Notes under the pieces: model-generated
What the model saw: the letters and a program-made list of their open reading frames with translations, nothing else
The model's database searches: none
What the model was told of the DNA's origin: nothing
Assembly (NCBI RefSeq): GCF_001418135.1
Contig: NZ_LIPQ01000006.1
Span: forward strand, 1 to 34,885
Origin: Streptomyces aureus
Lineage (GTDB): Bacteria; Actinomycetota; Actinomycetes; Streptomycetales; Streptomycetaceae
Direction of reading: 5' to 3'
DNA length: 34,885 nt
Part shown: positions 14,614-22,626 of the stretch, in pieces
How the letters are laid out: every line of letters starts with the position of its first letter
Numbering within the stretch: position 1 is the first letter of the stretch
Made by a program: the position numbers and the translations under genes

Positions 14614-15305
14614 GCGGACTCCCCCTCCTGAGGCAGGGCCGCACGCACGACGGCCGCGGCCGCCCGCGCCGCGGCAGTCACCGGAGCGGTGCTGCGTGCG
14701 GCACGGCCCAGCATGAACGCGCCCTCCAGCAGGGCAATCACCGAGCTCGCGGTCTCGTGCGCCGCGGGCTCGGCGATGCCTCCGGCCCGGTAGAAGGCGG
14801 CGAGGCCGTCCGTCCAGCTCGCGAACACCTCGGCCGTGGCGACGCGCAGCGGTTCATGGGTACTGGCCACCTCCAGCGCGACGGTGGCGATCGGGCACGG
14901 GTCCGCGAAGTCGAGCTCGCGCAGGGTCTCCGCCGCGGCCATGAACGCGTCGCTGGTGACGGCGGCCATGTCCGGGGCCGGGGCCGTGCCCGCGGCCATG
15001 TCCGGGGCCGTGCCCTTGGCCGCGTCCTCGGCCATGTCCGTGTCCGGGGCCGCGTCCGCTCCTCCGGGGGCGGTGGGGGTCGGGAAGAGTTCGGCGATCA
15101 GCCCCAGGTAGGCCGCACCCGACGTCCGGACCACCTCCTCGCCGAGCTGCGCCTTGCCCCCGGGGAAGAAGTGGTACGCGGAGCCGTACGGGGCGTCCGC
15201 CGCCGCGACGATCTGTTTCATACCGCTGGCCGCGTAGCCCTGGCGCCGGAAAAGCTCGGTCGCGGCGGTGACGATGCGCTGCCTGGTGTCGCCCGTGGTC
15301 CTCAC
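14610..15305 (-). CDS. TetR/AcrR-family transcriptional regulator, 231 aa
   Basis: The N-terminal HTH is clear: RIVTAATELFRRQGYAASGMKQIVAAADAPYGSAYHFFPGGKAQL (written here as the family-typical segment around residues 10-55). The C-terminal half, with PCPIATVALEVAS, resembles the TetR_C family of LmrA/YxaF-like repressors. An insertion of about 35 residues (roughly 78-115) is built of Asp-Met-Ala/Ala-Pro repeats; in DNA it shows GGCCATGTCCG three times, probably a local expansion. The start is GTG at 15305. A perfect 12-bp inverted repeat lies just upstream, between this gene and a divergent hydrolase, so autoregulation and control of the hydrolase are likely. Confidence 0.9.
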   Translation of the reverse strand: MRTTGDTRQRIVTAATELFRRQGYAASGMKQIVAAADAPYGSAYHFFPGGKAQLGEEVVRTSGAAYLGLIAELFPTPTAPGGADAAPDTDMAEDAAKGTAPDMAAGTAPAPDMAAVTSDAFMAAAETLRELDFADPCPIATVALEVASTHEPLRVATAEVFASWTDGLAAFYRAGGIAEPAAHETASSVIALLEGAFMLGRAARSTAPVTAAARAAAAVVRAALPQEGESA

Positions 15306-15315
15306 ACTCGACAGT

Positions 15316-15345
15316 CTCTCACTAGATCGGTCTATCTAGTGAGAG
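15316..15345. promoter_or_regulatory. TetR operator: perfect 12-bp inverted repeat
   Basis: CTCTCACTAGAT (15316-15327) and ATCTAGTGAGAG (15334-15345) are separated by 6 bases. The site lies between the GTG of the TetR gene and the TTG of the divergent hydrolase gene, where both promoters must be. Confidence 0.8.
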
Positions 15346-15376
15346 CCAGCCGTCGTATCGAGCCGGGGGTCGTCCG

Positions 15377-16300
15377 TTGTCCGAGATCGAACTGAGCGCA
15401 GGCGTCATCGACTACACCGACACGGGCGAGGACGAGGGCGGAGGGACGGGCACGGGCGAGGACGTCGTGGTGCTCGTCCACGGGCTCGGCTTCGACGAGT
15501 CGGTCTGGGACGCGGTCGTCGAGGAGCTGCGCGGGGACTTCCGCGTCGTGGTGCCCGTGCTGCCGATCGGCGGCCACCGCAGGCCGATGCGGCCGGACGC
15601 GGACCTGTCGGCGCACGGGGTCGCCGCGATCCTGGCCGAGTTCCTGGAACGCCTCGACCTGCGCGCCGTCACCCTCGTCCAGAACGACGCCGGCACGGCT
15701 CAGCTCCTCGTGGGCGGGCGCGACGAGCGCGTCGGCCGCCTGGTGCTCACCTCGTGCGAGGCGCTGGACAACTACCCGCCCGGCGTCCAGGGCAGGACCC
15801 TGCACGCGGCGAGCCGCATCCCGGGCGGCCTCTTCCTGCTGCTGCAGTCCTTCCGGATCCCCTTCCTCGTCCGGATGAGGACCTCGCTGGGCGGGATGGC
15901 CAGGCGGCCGATCCCGTACGCGCTCGTACGCCGCTGGTACCGGCCCCTGCTCACCCGGAGGGCGATCCGCCGGGACCTCGCCGCGTTCCTCCGCAGCACG
16001 GAGAAGGACACCTACCTCAAGGCGGCGGGGAAGCTGCGGGAGTTCGACCGGCCGGCGCTGGTCGCCTGGGGAGCCGAGGACCGCATGATGCCGGCCGCCA
16101 CGGGCCGCCGACTCGCCGAACTGCTGCCGCGGGGGCGCTATGTGGAGATCCCCGGGGCGGGCACGCTCGTCCAGCTGGACAACCCCGGCGCCCTCTGCGC
16201 GGAGCTGCGCGACTTCATCCGGCAGAGTCCGATCGGGGACGGACCCCTCGGGGAAGGACCCGTCGGGGACGGATCCATCGGGGAGATCGCTCGTGGCTGA
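15377..16300 (+). CDS. Alpha/beta hydrolase with Asp in the nucleophile elbow, 307 aa
   Basis: An alpha/beta-hydrolase fold protein. The oxyanion-hole motif HGLGFD is at 35-40. The nucleophile elbow reads VQNDAGTAQ, placing Asp104 where haloalkane dehalogenases have Asp and esterases have Ser. An acid candidate lies in WGAEDRMMP. The usual catalytic His near the C-terminus is not seen; the matching segment is IPGAGTLVQLDNP. The last ~22 residues are an imperfect Gly/Asp repeat coded by four near-copies of a 15-base unit. The TTG at 15377 fits the conserved protein start, but the ribosome site is weak. It is divergent from the TetR gene and probably controlled by it. Confidence 0.82.
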   Translation: MSEIELSAGVIDYTDTGEDEGGGTGTGEDVVVLVHGLGFDESVWDAVVEELRGDFRVVVPVLPIGGHRRPMRPDADLSAHGVAAILAEFLERLDLRAVTLVQNDAGTAQLLVGGRDERVGRLVLTSCEALDNYPPGVQGRTLHAASRIPGGLFLLLQSFRIPFLVRMRTSLGGMARRPIPYALVRRWYRPLLTRRAIRRDLAAFLRSTEKDTYLKAAGKLREFDRPALVAWGAEDRMMPAATGRRLAELLPRGRYVEIPGAGTLVQLDNPGALCAELRDFIRQSPIGDGPLGEGPVGDGSIGEIARG

Positions 16301-16372
16301 GGGAACAGCGTGTGGACGGGCGACGGGGTGAGACCGGAGCGACCGGCTCACGAAGGCCTTACGGCCACATTC

Positions 16373-16414
16373 GTCAGGAATCGAGAAGCGGGAGCGTACG
16401 CGCACAACTAGCTT
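16373..16414 (+). promoter_or_regulatory. Promoter with AraC-type box before VOC gene 1
   Basis: The 17-base box GTCAGGAATCGAGAAGC (16373-16389) and CAACTAGC (16405-16412, containing -10 TAGCTT at 16409-16414) recur before the second VOC gene with nearly equal spacing (15 versus 16). The -10 ends 6 bases before the ATG, so the transcript is probably leaderless. Confidence 0.7.
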
Positions 16415-16420
16415 GTGGGC

Positions 16421-16831
16421 ATGGACATCACCATTCACACCACCGTCCTCCCGCACGAGGATCCCGACGCCTCCCTCGCCTTCTACCGCGACGCCCTCGG
16501 CTTCGAGGTGCGCAGCGACGTCGGCCAGGGCAGGACCCGCTGGATCACCGTCGGACCCGTCGGACAGCCCGGTACCTCGATCCTGCTCGCGCCGCCCGGC
16601 GCCGACCCCGGGATCACCGAGGCCGAGCGGCGCACCATCGCCGAGATGATGGCCAAGGGGACCTACGGCTGGATCCTGCTCGCCACCCCCGACCTCGACG
16701 CCACCTTCGAGAAGGTGCAGTCCGCGGACGTCGAGGTGGTCCAGGAGCCGACCGACCAGCCGTACGGCGTGCGGGACTGCGCCTTCCGCGATCCCGCGGG
16801 CAACCTCGTCCGCGTCCAGCAACTGCGCTGA
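16421..16831 (+). CDS. VOC/glyoxalase-family protein 1, 136 aa
   Basis: A single vicinal-oxygen-chelate module pair: the first half starts with MDITIHTTVLPHEDPDASLAFYRDALGFE, and the second has GWILLATPDLDATFEKVQS and ends FRDPAGNLVRVQQL. Such proteins bind a divalent metal and include glyoxalases, ring-cleavage dioxygenases and antibiotic-binding proteins. Here the metal-site residues are only partly clear (H8, and a C-terminal Glu is missing because the segment reads NLVRV), so an enzymatic role is uncertain. The ATG at 16421 coincides with the predicted transcription start; a GTG 6 bases upstream is less likely. It overlaps the ribosome site of the following AraC gene, so the two are coupled. 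Confidence 0.88.
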   Translation: MDITIHTTVLPHEDPDASLAFYRDALGFEVRSDVGQGRTRWITVGPVGQPGTSILLAPPGADPGITEAERRTIAEMMAKGTYGWILLATPDLDATFEKVQSADVEVVQEPTDQPYGVRDCAFRDPAGNLVRVQQLR

Positions 16832-16844
16832 AGGGATTCCCCTC

Positions 16845-17309
<465 letters not shown>

Positions 17310-17314
17310 TTCCC

Positions 17315-17944
17315 ATGAACGCCATCGCCTCCATCACCCTCGAGGTGGCCGACCTCCCGGCCGCCGACCGCTTCTACACCGCCTCCGGTCTCGGCGCCCA
17401 TGTGCGCCTGCGGGCCTCCGACGCCCCGAGCACCGGCTTCCGCGGCTTCTCGCTCTCCCTCACGGTGGACCGCCCGGCCGACGTCCGGCACTTCGTCGAC
17501 GCGGCCATCGCCGCCGGCGCCACCTCGCTCAAGCCCGCCTCGAAGTCCTTCTGGGGCTACGGCGGCGTCTTCCAGGCCCCGGACGGGACCATCTGGAAGG
17601 TCGCGACCTCGAACAAGAAGGACACCGGCCCGGCCACCGGCCGCGTCGAATCCTTCGTCCTCCTGGTCGGAGCATCGGACGTCGCCGCCAGCAAGGCGTT
17701 CTACGTCGAGCACGGCCTCACCGTAGGGAAGAGCTTCGGCCGCAAGTACGTCGAGTTCGCCGCCGCCGAGGGCAGCCCGGTCAAGCTCGCCCTGTACGGC
17801 CGCCGCGCCCTCGCGAAGGACGTCGGCGTCCCCGTCGACGGCGAGGGATCCCACCGGATCGTGCTCGGCGGCGAGGGCACCGGCGCCTTCACCGACCCGG
17901 ACGGGTTCACCTGGGAGCCCGCGCCCGTGGCCGCCGCGTCCTGA
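17315..17944 (+). CDS. VOC/glyoxalase-family protein 2, two modules, 209 aa
   Basis: Two tandem VOC modules. The first starts ITLEVADLPAADRFYTASGL and ends FQAPDGTIWKVATS (residues about 6-98). The second starts ESFVLLVGASDVAASKAFYVEHGL and ends FTDPDGFTWEPA (about 108-204). This doubled layout is common in actinomycete glyoxalase-like proteins of unknown substrate. The ATG at 17315 was chosen because the promoter -10 lies directly upstream; the open frame further upstream overlaps the AraC gene out of frame. It shares its promoter box with VOC gene 1, forming a small AraC regulon. Confidence 0.88.
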   Translation: MNAIASITLEVADLPAADRFYTASGLGAHVRLRASDAPSTGFRGFSLSLTVDRPADVRHFVDAAIAAGATSLKPASKSFWGYGGVFQAPDGTIWKVATSNKKDTGPATGRVESFVLLVGASDVAASKAFYVEHGLTVGKSFGRKYVEFAAAEGSPVKLALYGRRALAKDVGVPVDGEGSHRIVLGGEGTGAFTDPDGFTWEPAPVAAAS

Positions 17945-18032
17945 CCCGTACCCCGTACGCCCCTTGCCCCGCCCTCGCACACCCCTCCCTCGTACCCGTA
18001 TCCCCAGCCAGCCTTGTGAGAGGAACCCCGTC

Positions 18033-18527
18033 ATGTCGAACACGCGGTCGTCCACCAAGAGCACCAGCACCGGCACCACCACCGCCAAGAGCGGCGCGAA
18101 GTACGACGGCTTCACCGAGGAAGAGCGCGACGCGATGAAGGAGCGCGCCACGGAGCTCAAGGGCACCGCCCGGCGCGGCTCGCGCTCGGCCAAGGCCGAC
18201 GGGGAGGCCGATGCCCTGGCGAAGATCGCCGAGATGACGGACACCGACCGGGTCCTCGCCGAGAAGATCCACGCGATCGTCAAGGAGCACGCGCCCGGCC
18301 TGGCGCCGAAGACCTGGTACGGGATGCCCGCGTACGCCAAGGACGGCAAGGTCGTCTGTTTCTTCCAGAGCGCGCAGAAGTTCAAGAGCCGCTACGCCAC
18401 GCTCGGCTTCAGCGACCTCGCTCAGCTCGACGAGGGCACCATGTGGGCGACCAGCTACGCCCTGACCGAGCTCACCGTCGCCGACGAGGCCAGGATCGCC
18501 GCGCTCATCGCGCGCGCCGCCGGCTGA
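18033..18527 (+). CDS. DUF1801 domain-containing protein, 164 aa
   Basis: The N-terminal ~25 residues are Ser/Thr-rich and disordered, and a charged helix follows. The DUF1801 (YdhG-like) core includes APGLAPKTWYGMPAYAKDGKVVCFFQS and YATLGFSDLAQLDEGTMWATSYAL. The core Trp-Tyr-Gly-Met-Pro segment is typical. The fold is related to the frataxin-like iron chaperone Fra of Bacillus, but a function here is unproven. The ATG at 18033 has GAGAGGA (18018-18024) at 8-base spacing. Confidence 0.85.
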   Translation: MSNTRSSTKSTSTGTTTAKSGAKYDGFTEEERDAMKERATELKGTARRGSRSAKADGEADALAKIAEMTDTDRVLAEKIHAIVKEHAPGLAPKTWYGMPAYAKDGKVVCFFQSAQKFKSRYATLGFSDLAQLDEGTMWATSYALTELTVADEARIAALIARAAG

Positions 18528-18910
18528 CACCGGCCCACGGCGCGGACCAGCGGGTCCCGAGTCGTCCCGCCGAGCAGCAGACGACGGCGTCCGCCCCGGG
18601 GATGGGAACGGGCGCCGCGAGCAGAGCCGTTGAGCGTGGCGGTCATGGCGGGCCTTCTTCGGGCGTGGGAGTCGGTCGCTCCGTCGTCCCCGTGACGACC
18701 GGCCCGGGGACAGCCGGTCATCGACCGGACGGCGCGACCTGGGCCCCAGCGCCGCCGATACCTCCCCGAACCCCCTGCGCTCCGTGCTCCGCGCGGGCAG
18801 ATTTCCGGGATCGCCCCGTGAGAATTCGCGGCTACGCGCGGTGAAAATTTGTCATGTAAACACACGGGATGCGACAGGGGGAAATCTTCACCCCGCACGC
18901 TCCGCCCCAT
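18528..18910. other. Intergenic region upstream of the csp2 promoter
   Basis: About 380 bases with no supported gene. Near its 3' end, 18836-18890 is AT-richer than the surroundings (GTGAAAATTTGTCATGTAAAC), as also seen upstream of csp1. Nothing else is recognised. Confidence 0.5.
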
Positions 18911-18915
18911 CGTGC

Positions 18916-18921
18916 TACTGT
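18916..18921 (+). promoter_or_regulatory. -10 element of the csp2 promoter
   Basis: TACTGT lies within CGTGCTACTGTCGA (18911-18924), identical to the csp1 promoter block at 5186-5199. Initiation is expected near 18928. No convincing -35 is seen, as in csp1. Confidence 0.6.
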
Positions 18922-18927
18922 CGATAT

Positions 18928-19090
18928 CAGTTGCAGTTGTGGGTCCCGAACGTACGAGTGCCCTTCCGGTTTTTCCGGCGCTGGGCACCCTTTTTCATTT
19001 CCGGGCTTTTTTCCGGACGGGGCGATCATCGCGGCGACACGGAGCACACACTGTGTGCGCTCCGAGCACTGCCCCGAAGGAGAATTTGGT
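18928..19090 (+). ncRNA. Structured 5' leader of csp2 (candidate cold-shock RNA element)
   Basis: About 163 nt, almost the same length as the csp1 leader. Stem I is GTGCCC (18958-18963) with GGGCAC (18983-18988). A TTCCGG-rich linker leads to the shared ATCATCGCGGCGACACGG block. Stem II spans 19041-19063 (GGAGC...GCTCC with inner ACACA/TGTGT). The shared GCACTGCCCC and AAGGAGA follow. Both stems use different bases from csp1 but occupy the same places. Confidence 0.65.
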
Positions 19091-19294
19091 ATGGCGACTG
19101 GCACCGTGAAGTGGTTCAACTCGGAAAAGGGCTTCGGCTTCATCGAGCAGGACGGCGGCGGCCCCGACGTCTTCGCCCACTACTCGAACATCGCCTCTTC
19201 CGGCTTCCGTGAGCTGCAGGAAGGCCAGAAGGTGAGCTTCGACATCGCGCAGGGCCAGAAGGGCCCGACCGCCGAGAACATCGTCCCCGCCTGA
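19091..19294 (+). CDS. CspA-family cold-shock protein (copy 2), 67 aa
   Basis: A single cold-shock domain with RNP1 KGFGFI (13-18) and RNP2 VFAHY (27-31). It differs from copy 1 at only about seven positions: S for A at 11, P for A at 25, Y for F at 31, the ASSGF segment, and P for T at 66. The binding-face aromatics are retained, with Tyr replacing one Phe. The ATG at 19091 follows GAAGGAGA (19076-19083). A strong terminator follows, then the partner protein also found after the csp1-helicase cluster. Confidence 0.95.
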   Translation: MATGTVKWFNSEKGFGFIEQDGGGPDVFAHYSNIASSGFRELQEGQKVSFDIAQGQKGPTAENIVPA

Positions 19295-19326
19295 CACCCG
19301 GCGCTGACGCGTAGCACGAGCTGACG

Positions 19327-19363
19327 AGCTGAGGCCCGCACCTTTGGGGTGCGGGCCTCAGCT
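19327..19363 (+). terminator. Terminator after csp2
   Basis: AGCTGAGGCCCGCACC (19327-19342) and GGTGCGGGCCTCAGCT (19348-19363) form a perfect 16-bp stem. It resembles the csp1 terminator, with compensated base changes. Confidence 0.87.
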
Positions 19364-19502
19364 CTTTGCAACCCTGAGAACCTGGGTACCTCAGTACCGT
19401 GCAGTGCCTCGTAGAACCGCTTCGTACCCTTCAGTACCCCTCATCGGCTGCGGGAATTTCCTGGCCGGCCCCCTTCTGGACCACTTCTCCGCAGGAGTCA
19501 CC

Positions 19503-19775
19503 ATGCGCTGTGTCATCGCCCGCTTCCCGTTCGAGCTGACCAAGGCCGGCGTGCTCGAATCCATGAAGGGCGTCAAGCCCGAGCCCGCCATCGGTGACGT
19601 CGTCGTCATCGGGCGGCGCCAGTACCCCGTGAAGCAGGTCGGCGAGGTCGTCACCCGCCAGGACCGCCGCGACTTCAGCGTCGGCGAGGTCGTGCGGGCC
19701 ATGACGAAGCTCGGCTTCACCTGCCTCACGGTCACCGCCGAGGAGCAGGCCTCGCCTTCCGAGACGACCTTCTGA
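19503..19775 (+). CDS. Conserved cold-shock partner protein (copy 2), 90 aa
   Basis: A paralogue of the protein at 7725. The core of ~77 residues is highly conserved (MRCVIARFPFELTK, SMKGVKPE, GRRQYPVKQVGEVVTRQDRRDF, RAMTKLGFTC), and the C-terminal tail is short and different. I do not recognise a named fold. The charged core, conserved KQVG and RQDRRDF segments, and repeated placement downstream of csp suggest the pair works together. The ATG at 19503 has AGGAG at 19493-19497. It is separated from csp2 by a terminator and about 140 bases, so it is either transcribed by read-through or has its own promoter. Confidence 0.82.
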   Translation: MRCVIARFPFELTKAGVLESMKGVKPEPAIGDVVVIGRRQYPVKQVGEVVTRQDRRDFSVGEVVRAMTKLGFTCLTVTAEEQASPSETTF

Positions 19776-19779
19776 CCGG

Positions 19780-20139
19780 TCAGTGATCGAAGTAGCTGAA
19801 GTCGCCCACCGTCCAGGCGCTGACGTCCTCCAGGGCGACCCGGTACATGCCGCCGGTCTCCGGGATGCCCACCGTGCCCTGGAGGATCCGGGCGAGGTGG
19901 AAGTGCAGGTGGGTGGGTGGCCCGTCCGCGCGTTCGGAGGGGCTGAAGACACCCGAGAACTCGCCCAGGCGGGCCGAGTCCGTCAGGACCTCCGACACTC
20001 GCTGGCGCCACAGGGCTTCCGGGGCCAGTCGACCGGTGAGGACCACACCCCCCACGACCACCGTCATGGACATCTGATTGCTCTGCCCGGACTCCACCGT
20101 GGCGGCAATGTCAACGAGCAGCTCGTCAGGCTTCGACAT
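19780..20139 (-). CDS. GvpU-like small protein, 119 aa
   Basis: A small soluble protein with a beta-rich start (MSMTVVVGGVVLTGRLAPEALW), a middle helix, then THLHFHLARILQG and a C-terminal MYRVALEDVSAWTVGDFSYF. This order resembles the gas-vesicle accessory protein GvpU (an NGxxxSG-like strand, an HxHL strand, WR-x-x-x-x-xV-x-GW). No other gvp genes are in the window, so a gas-vesicle role is not supported by context. The start at 20139 fits a leaderless transcript (TAGAAT 8 bases upstream). It is convergent with the cold-shock partner gene, with only 4 bases between stops. Confidence 0.7.
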   Translation of the reverse strand: MSKPDELLVDIAATVESGQSNQMSMTVVVGGVVLTGRLAPEALWRQRVSEVLTDSARLGEFSGVFSPSERADGPPTHLHFHLARILQGTVGIPETGGMYRVALEDVSAWTVGDFSYFDH

Positions 20140-20147
20140 GGAAGTCC

Positions 20148-20153
20148 ATTCTA
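20148..20153 (-). promoter_or_regulatory. -10 element of a leaderless promoter for the GvpU-like gene
   Basis: TAGAAT on the minus strand is a near-consensus -10 and lies 8 bases before the ATG at 20139. No -35 is recognised. Confidence 0.45.
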
Positions 20154-20192
20154 GGCGGCCCCTGGACCCCACGGCCGTACCGCGTCGGCACC

Positions 20193-20297
20193 GCGGCCGG
20201 ATCACGACCGGACCTCGGCCGGACCGCAGGCGGACTTCGGCCGGACCGCAGCCGCACTTCGTCCGGACCTCGGCCGGACCGTAGTCGGGCCGCAGGC
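20193..20297. repeat. Imperfect short tandem repeat (CGGCCGGACC units)
   Basis: Six or more imperfect copies of a unit around CGGCCGGACCGCAG/CTTCGG lie between the GvpU-like gene and the MBL gene. It is low-complexity GC sequence without coding character. Confidence 0.55.
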
Positions 20298-20322
20298 GCG
20301 CCCGCCGCCGCCCGCCTGCCCG

Positions 20323-20922
20323 CTACAGCGGCGCCGTGTCGTCCGCCGGGAACGCCGGGCCGTGGCCCGGGACGATCACGTCGGCCGTCGCCAGGACGCG
20401 CAGGCGGGAGTCCTTGAGGACCGTGTGGTCGGGGGCCACCGGGTCCTCCACCGGACCGTTCGGCCGCCACCACAGGTCGCCCACGAAGGCGACGACCCCG
20501 GTGTCGGTGCCGGCGAGGAGGGTGATGTCCTCGGGGCTGTGGCCGGGGGTACGGATCAGCCGCAGCGACGGAGCCAGCTCGTGGCCCTCCGCGTCGCGGT
20601 CGGTCCACTGGTCGTTCTCGTAGATCGCCTTGTGGTCGTGGACCCGGGCCCGGCCGAAGAGGCCGACGTTCATGGTGTTGTCGGGGTGGTGGTGGCTGAG
20701 CACCACGTCGGTGATGTCGTCCGGACCCAGGCCGAGTTCGGCGAGCGGGCCGAGGATCCGATCGCGGCTCGCCACCATGCCGGGGTCGACGATCACATGC
20801 CGGTCGCCGTCCCGCACGTACGAGACGGTGGCGGCGACCCCGGGGCCCGTGGAGAGCGTGTATCCGGTGGTCAGGATCGTGTAGGTGGCGGTGCGGGCGC
20901 TCGGTGCGTCGTGGTTCGTCAT
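20323..20922 (-). CDS. MBL-fold metallohydrolase (MBLAC1-like), 199 aa
   Basis: A small metallo-beta-lactamase fold protein. The metal motif reads SHHHPDN (residues 76-82), so the usual final His of HxHxDH is Asn. The other ligands are present: His in RTPGHSPED, Asp in GDLWW, and His in PGHGPAF. The small size and the HPDN-x-x-N segment are like MBLAC1-type proteins. Replacement of the second-metal His suggests a single-metal or altered site. Substrate is unknown. It is divergent from the GlxA-type regulator, 115 bases away, which may control it. Confidence 0.82.
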   Translation of the reverse strand: MTNHDAPSARTATYTILTTGYTLSTGPGVAATVSYVRDGDRHVIVDPGMVASRDRILGPLAELGLGPDDITDVVLSHHHPDNTMNVGLFGRARVHDHKAIYENDQWTDRDAEGHELAPSLRLIRTPGHSPEDITLLAGTDTGVVAFVGDLWWRPNGPVEDPVAPDHTVLKDSRLRVLATADVIVPGHGPAFPADDTAPL

Positions 20923-21037
20923 GCCCCCAAGTCTTCTGCGCGGCGGGGATCTTCACGAGTGGCCGTACTGCCATCCATCGCGGGAATCGTGCCACCGTCA
21001 TCGGCGCCGCTGCCGGGCCCCGTGCCAGACTCGGCCC

Positions 21038-22000
21038 ATGCCGCCCTTCGTCACCGTCGCCGCCTACGCCCCGCACGGGGTCGGCATGCTCGGCGCGGGC
21101 ATCGTCTCCGAGGTGTTCGACGCGCGCGGCGGGGGTCTTCCGCTCTTCGACTTCGCGCTCTGCACCGATCGGCCGGGAAACGTCCGCACCGACGTCGGAC
21201 TGCCCCTCGTGGTCGAGCACGGTCTGGACCGGCTGGCCACCGCCGACCTGGTGATCGCCCTGCCCTGGGCCGAGTTCCGTACGCCCCCGGGGCCCGCCGT
21301 GCTCGACGCGCTGACCGCCGCCCACGCGCGCGGGGCACTCGTCGCGGCCCACTGCGTCGGGGCGTTCGCGCTCGCCGCGGCCGGACTGCTCGACGGGCGG
21401 CGGGCCACCACGCACTGGCGGTTCGCCGGACTCCTGGCCGAGCGCCACCCGGACGTCACCGTCGAACCCGACGCCCTCTACGTCGACCAGGGCACCGTCG
21501 TCACGGGCGCGGGCGCCGCCGCCGGCTTCGACCTCTGCCTGCACCTGCTGCGCCGGGAGTACGGCGCCACCACGGCCAACGCCATCGCCCGGGACCTGGT
21601 GCTCCCCTCCCACCGGGACGGCGGCCAGGCCCAGTACCTCGCCACACCCGTACCCGAGGACAGCCGGGACGACCGGCTCACCGACGTCCTCGCCTGGGCC
21701 CGGGAGCATCTCCACGAGCCGCTTCCCGTCGCGGAGCTGGCCCGCCGGGCACTGATGAGCCGCCGCTCCTTCGCGCGCCGGTTCGCCGCCTCCACGGGCA
21801 CCACCCCGCACGCGTGGCTGCTCTCCCTGCGGCTGAGCCGGGCCGAGGAGCTCCTGGAGACCACGGATCTGCCGGTCGAGGAGATCGCCCACGCGGTCGG
21901 CTTCGGGAGCGCGGCGGTGCTCCGCGCCCAGTTCGTCCGCCGCCGTGGCGTCCCGCCCCGGTCGTACCGGCGCTCCTTCACCCGTACGCCCGCCGTCTGA
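21038..22000 (+). CDS. GlxA-family transcriptional regulator (DJ-1/PfpI domain plus AraC HTH), 320 aa
   Basis: The N-terminal half is a DJ-1/PfpI-like domain with the nucleophile-elbow Cys106 in AAHCVGAFALAAAGLLDG and the following TTHWRF. The C-terminal ~100 residues are an AraC HTH pair, LPVAELARRALMSRRSFARRF and LPVEEIAHAVGFGSAAVLRAQF. The length (320 aa) is typical of GlxA-like regulators. The ATG at 21038 gives the family start (VTVAAYAPHGVGMLGAGIVSEVF); the frame is open upstream but without similarity. CAGACT 6 bases before the ATG could be a leaderless -10. Likely targets are itself and the divergent MBL gene. Confidence 0.9.
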   Translation: MPPFVTVAAYAPHGVGMLGAGIVSEVFDARGGGLPLFDFALCTDRPGNVRTDVGLPLVVEHGLDRLATADLVIALPWAEFRTPPGPAVLDALTAAHARGALVAAHCVGAFALAAAGLLDGRRATTHWRFAGLLAERHPDVTVEPDALYVDQGTVVTGAGAAAGFDLCLHLLRREYGATTANAIARDLVLPSHRDGGQAQYLATPVPEDSRDDRLTDVLAWAREHLHEPLPVAELARRALMSRRSFARRFAASTGTTPHAWLLSLRLSRAEELLETTDLPVEEIAHAVGFGSAAVLRAQFVRRRGVPPRSYRRSFTRTPAV

Positions 22001-22029
22001 GGCCGGACCGGCCACCCCACCGTCCGGGG

Positions 22030-22551
22030 GTGGACCGGCCGCGCGCCGGCGACCTGGTCTGGGACGAGATCGGGCTCCCCGACCTCGACACCGTCGGCTG
22101 GCGCACCGCCGCCGTCGCCATGGCCGGTGACCTGCACCCGATGTTCACCCGGCACCCCTGGCTCGTACAGGCCTTCGCGACCCACCTCTTCCACGGCGAG
22201 GGCAAGGCGCGCCACGACGACCACAACCTCGCGGTGTACGAGGCCGCCGGGTTCGTCGGACCCGAGGCCGACCGGGCCGCCGCGGCCGTGTTCACGTACG
22301 TCCTCGGCAACGCCTCGTCCGCCGCCGCCACGGCCGTCCTGACCCGTCGGATCGAGCGCGACGGCGGTGACGCCGAGGAGGTGTTCGCCGCCACCATGAA
22401 GGAGGCCGTCGAGGTCGGCAGGCGGTTCCCTCGGCTGCGGAGCCGTATCGACGCACTGGCCGCGAGCGACTACGCCGAAGCCCCCGTCGACGCCTTCGCG
22501 TTCGGGCTCGACTGCCTGCTCGACGGCCTGACCGCCCGACTGCCGGGCTGA
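22030..22551 (+). pseudogene. TetR-family regulator lacking its DNA-binding domain
   Basis: The frame encodes about 173 residues typical of the TetR C-terminal ligand domain: MFTRHPWLVQAFATHLFHGEGKARHDDH, then AAGFVGPEADRAAAAVFTYVLGNA, then FPRLRSRIDALAA and a C-terminal FAFGLDCLLDGL. The ~60-80-residue N-terminal HTH is absent. The first in-frame GTG (22030) starts after the linker, 29 bases from the stop of the GlxA gene. A deletion that removed promoter and HTH is the simplest reading. If expressed, it could only act as a ligand-binding or dimerising fragment. Confidence 0.75.
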
Positions 22552-22626
22552 CGGGCCGCCCGGCCTGACGGGCTGACGGGCGGTCGGGCTGACGGGAGGT
22601 CGGGCGGTCGGGCGGTCGGCCGACGG
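22549..22626. repeat. Low-complexity repeats (TGACGGGC / GGTCGGGC)
   Basis: TGACGGGC-like words occur about five times and GGTCGGGC-like words about four times, directly after the truncated TetR frame. No coding or terminator function is clear. Confidence 0.5.

Noticed and set aside
19780..20139. Evidence for a gas-vesicle cluster from the GvpU-like gene
   Set aside because: No other gvp genes are present on either side, so the family resemblance alone does not indicate gas vesicles.
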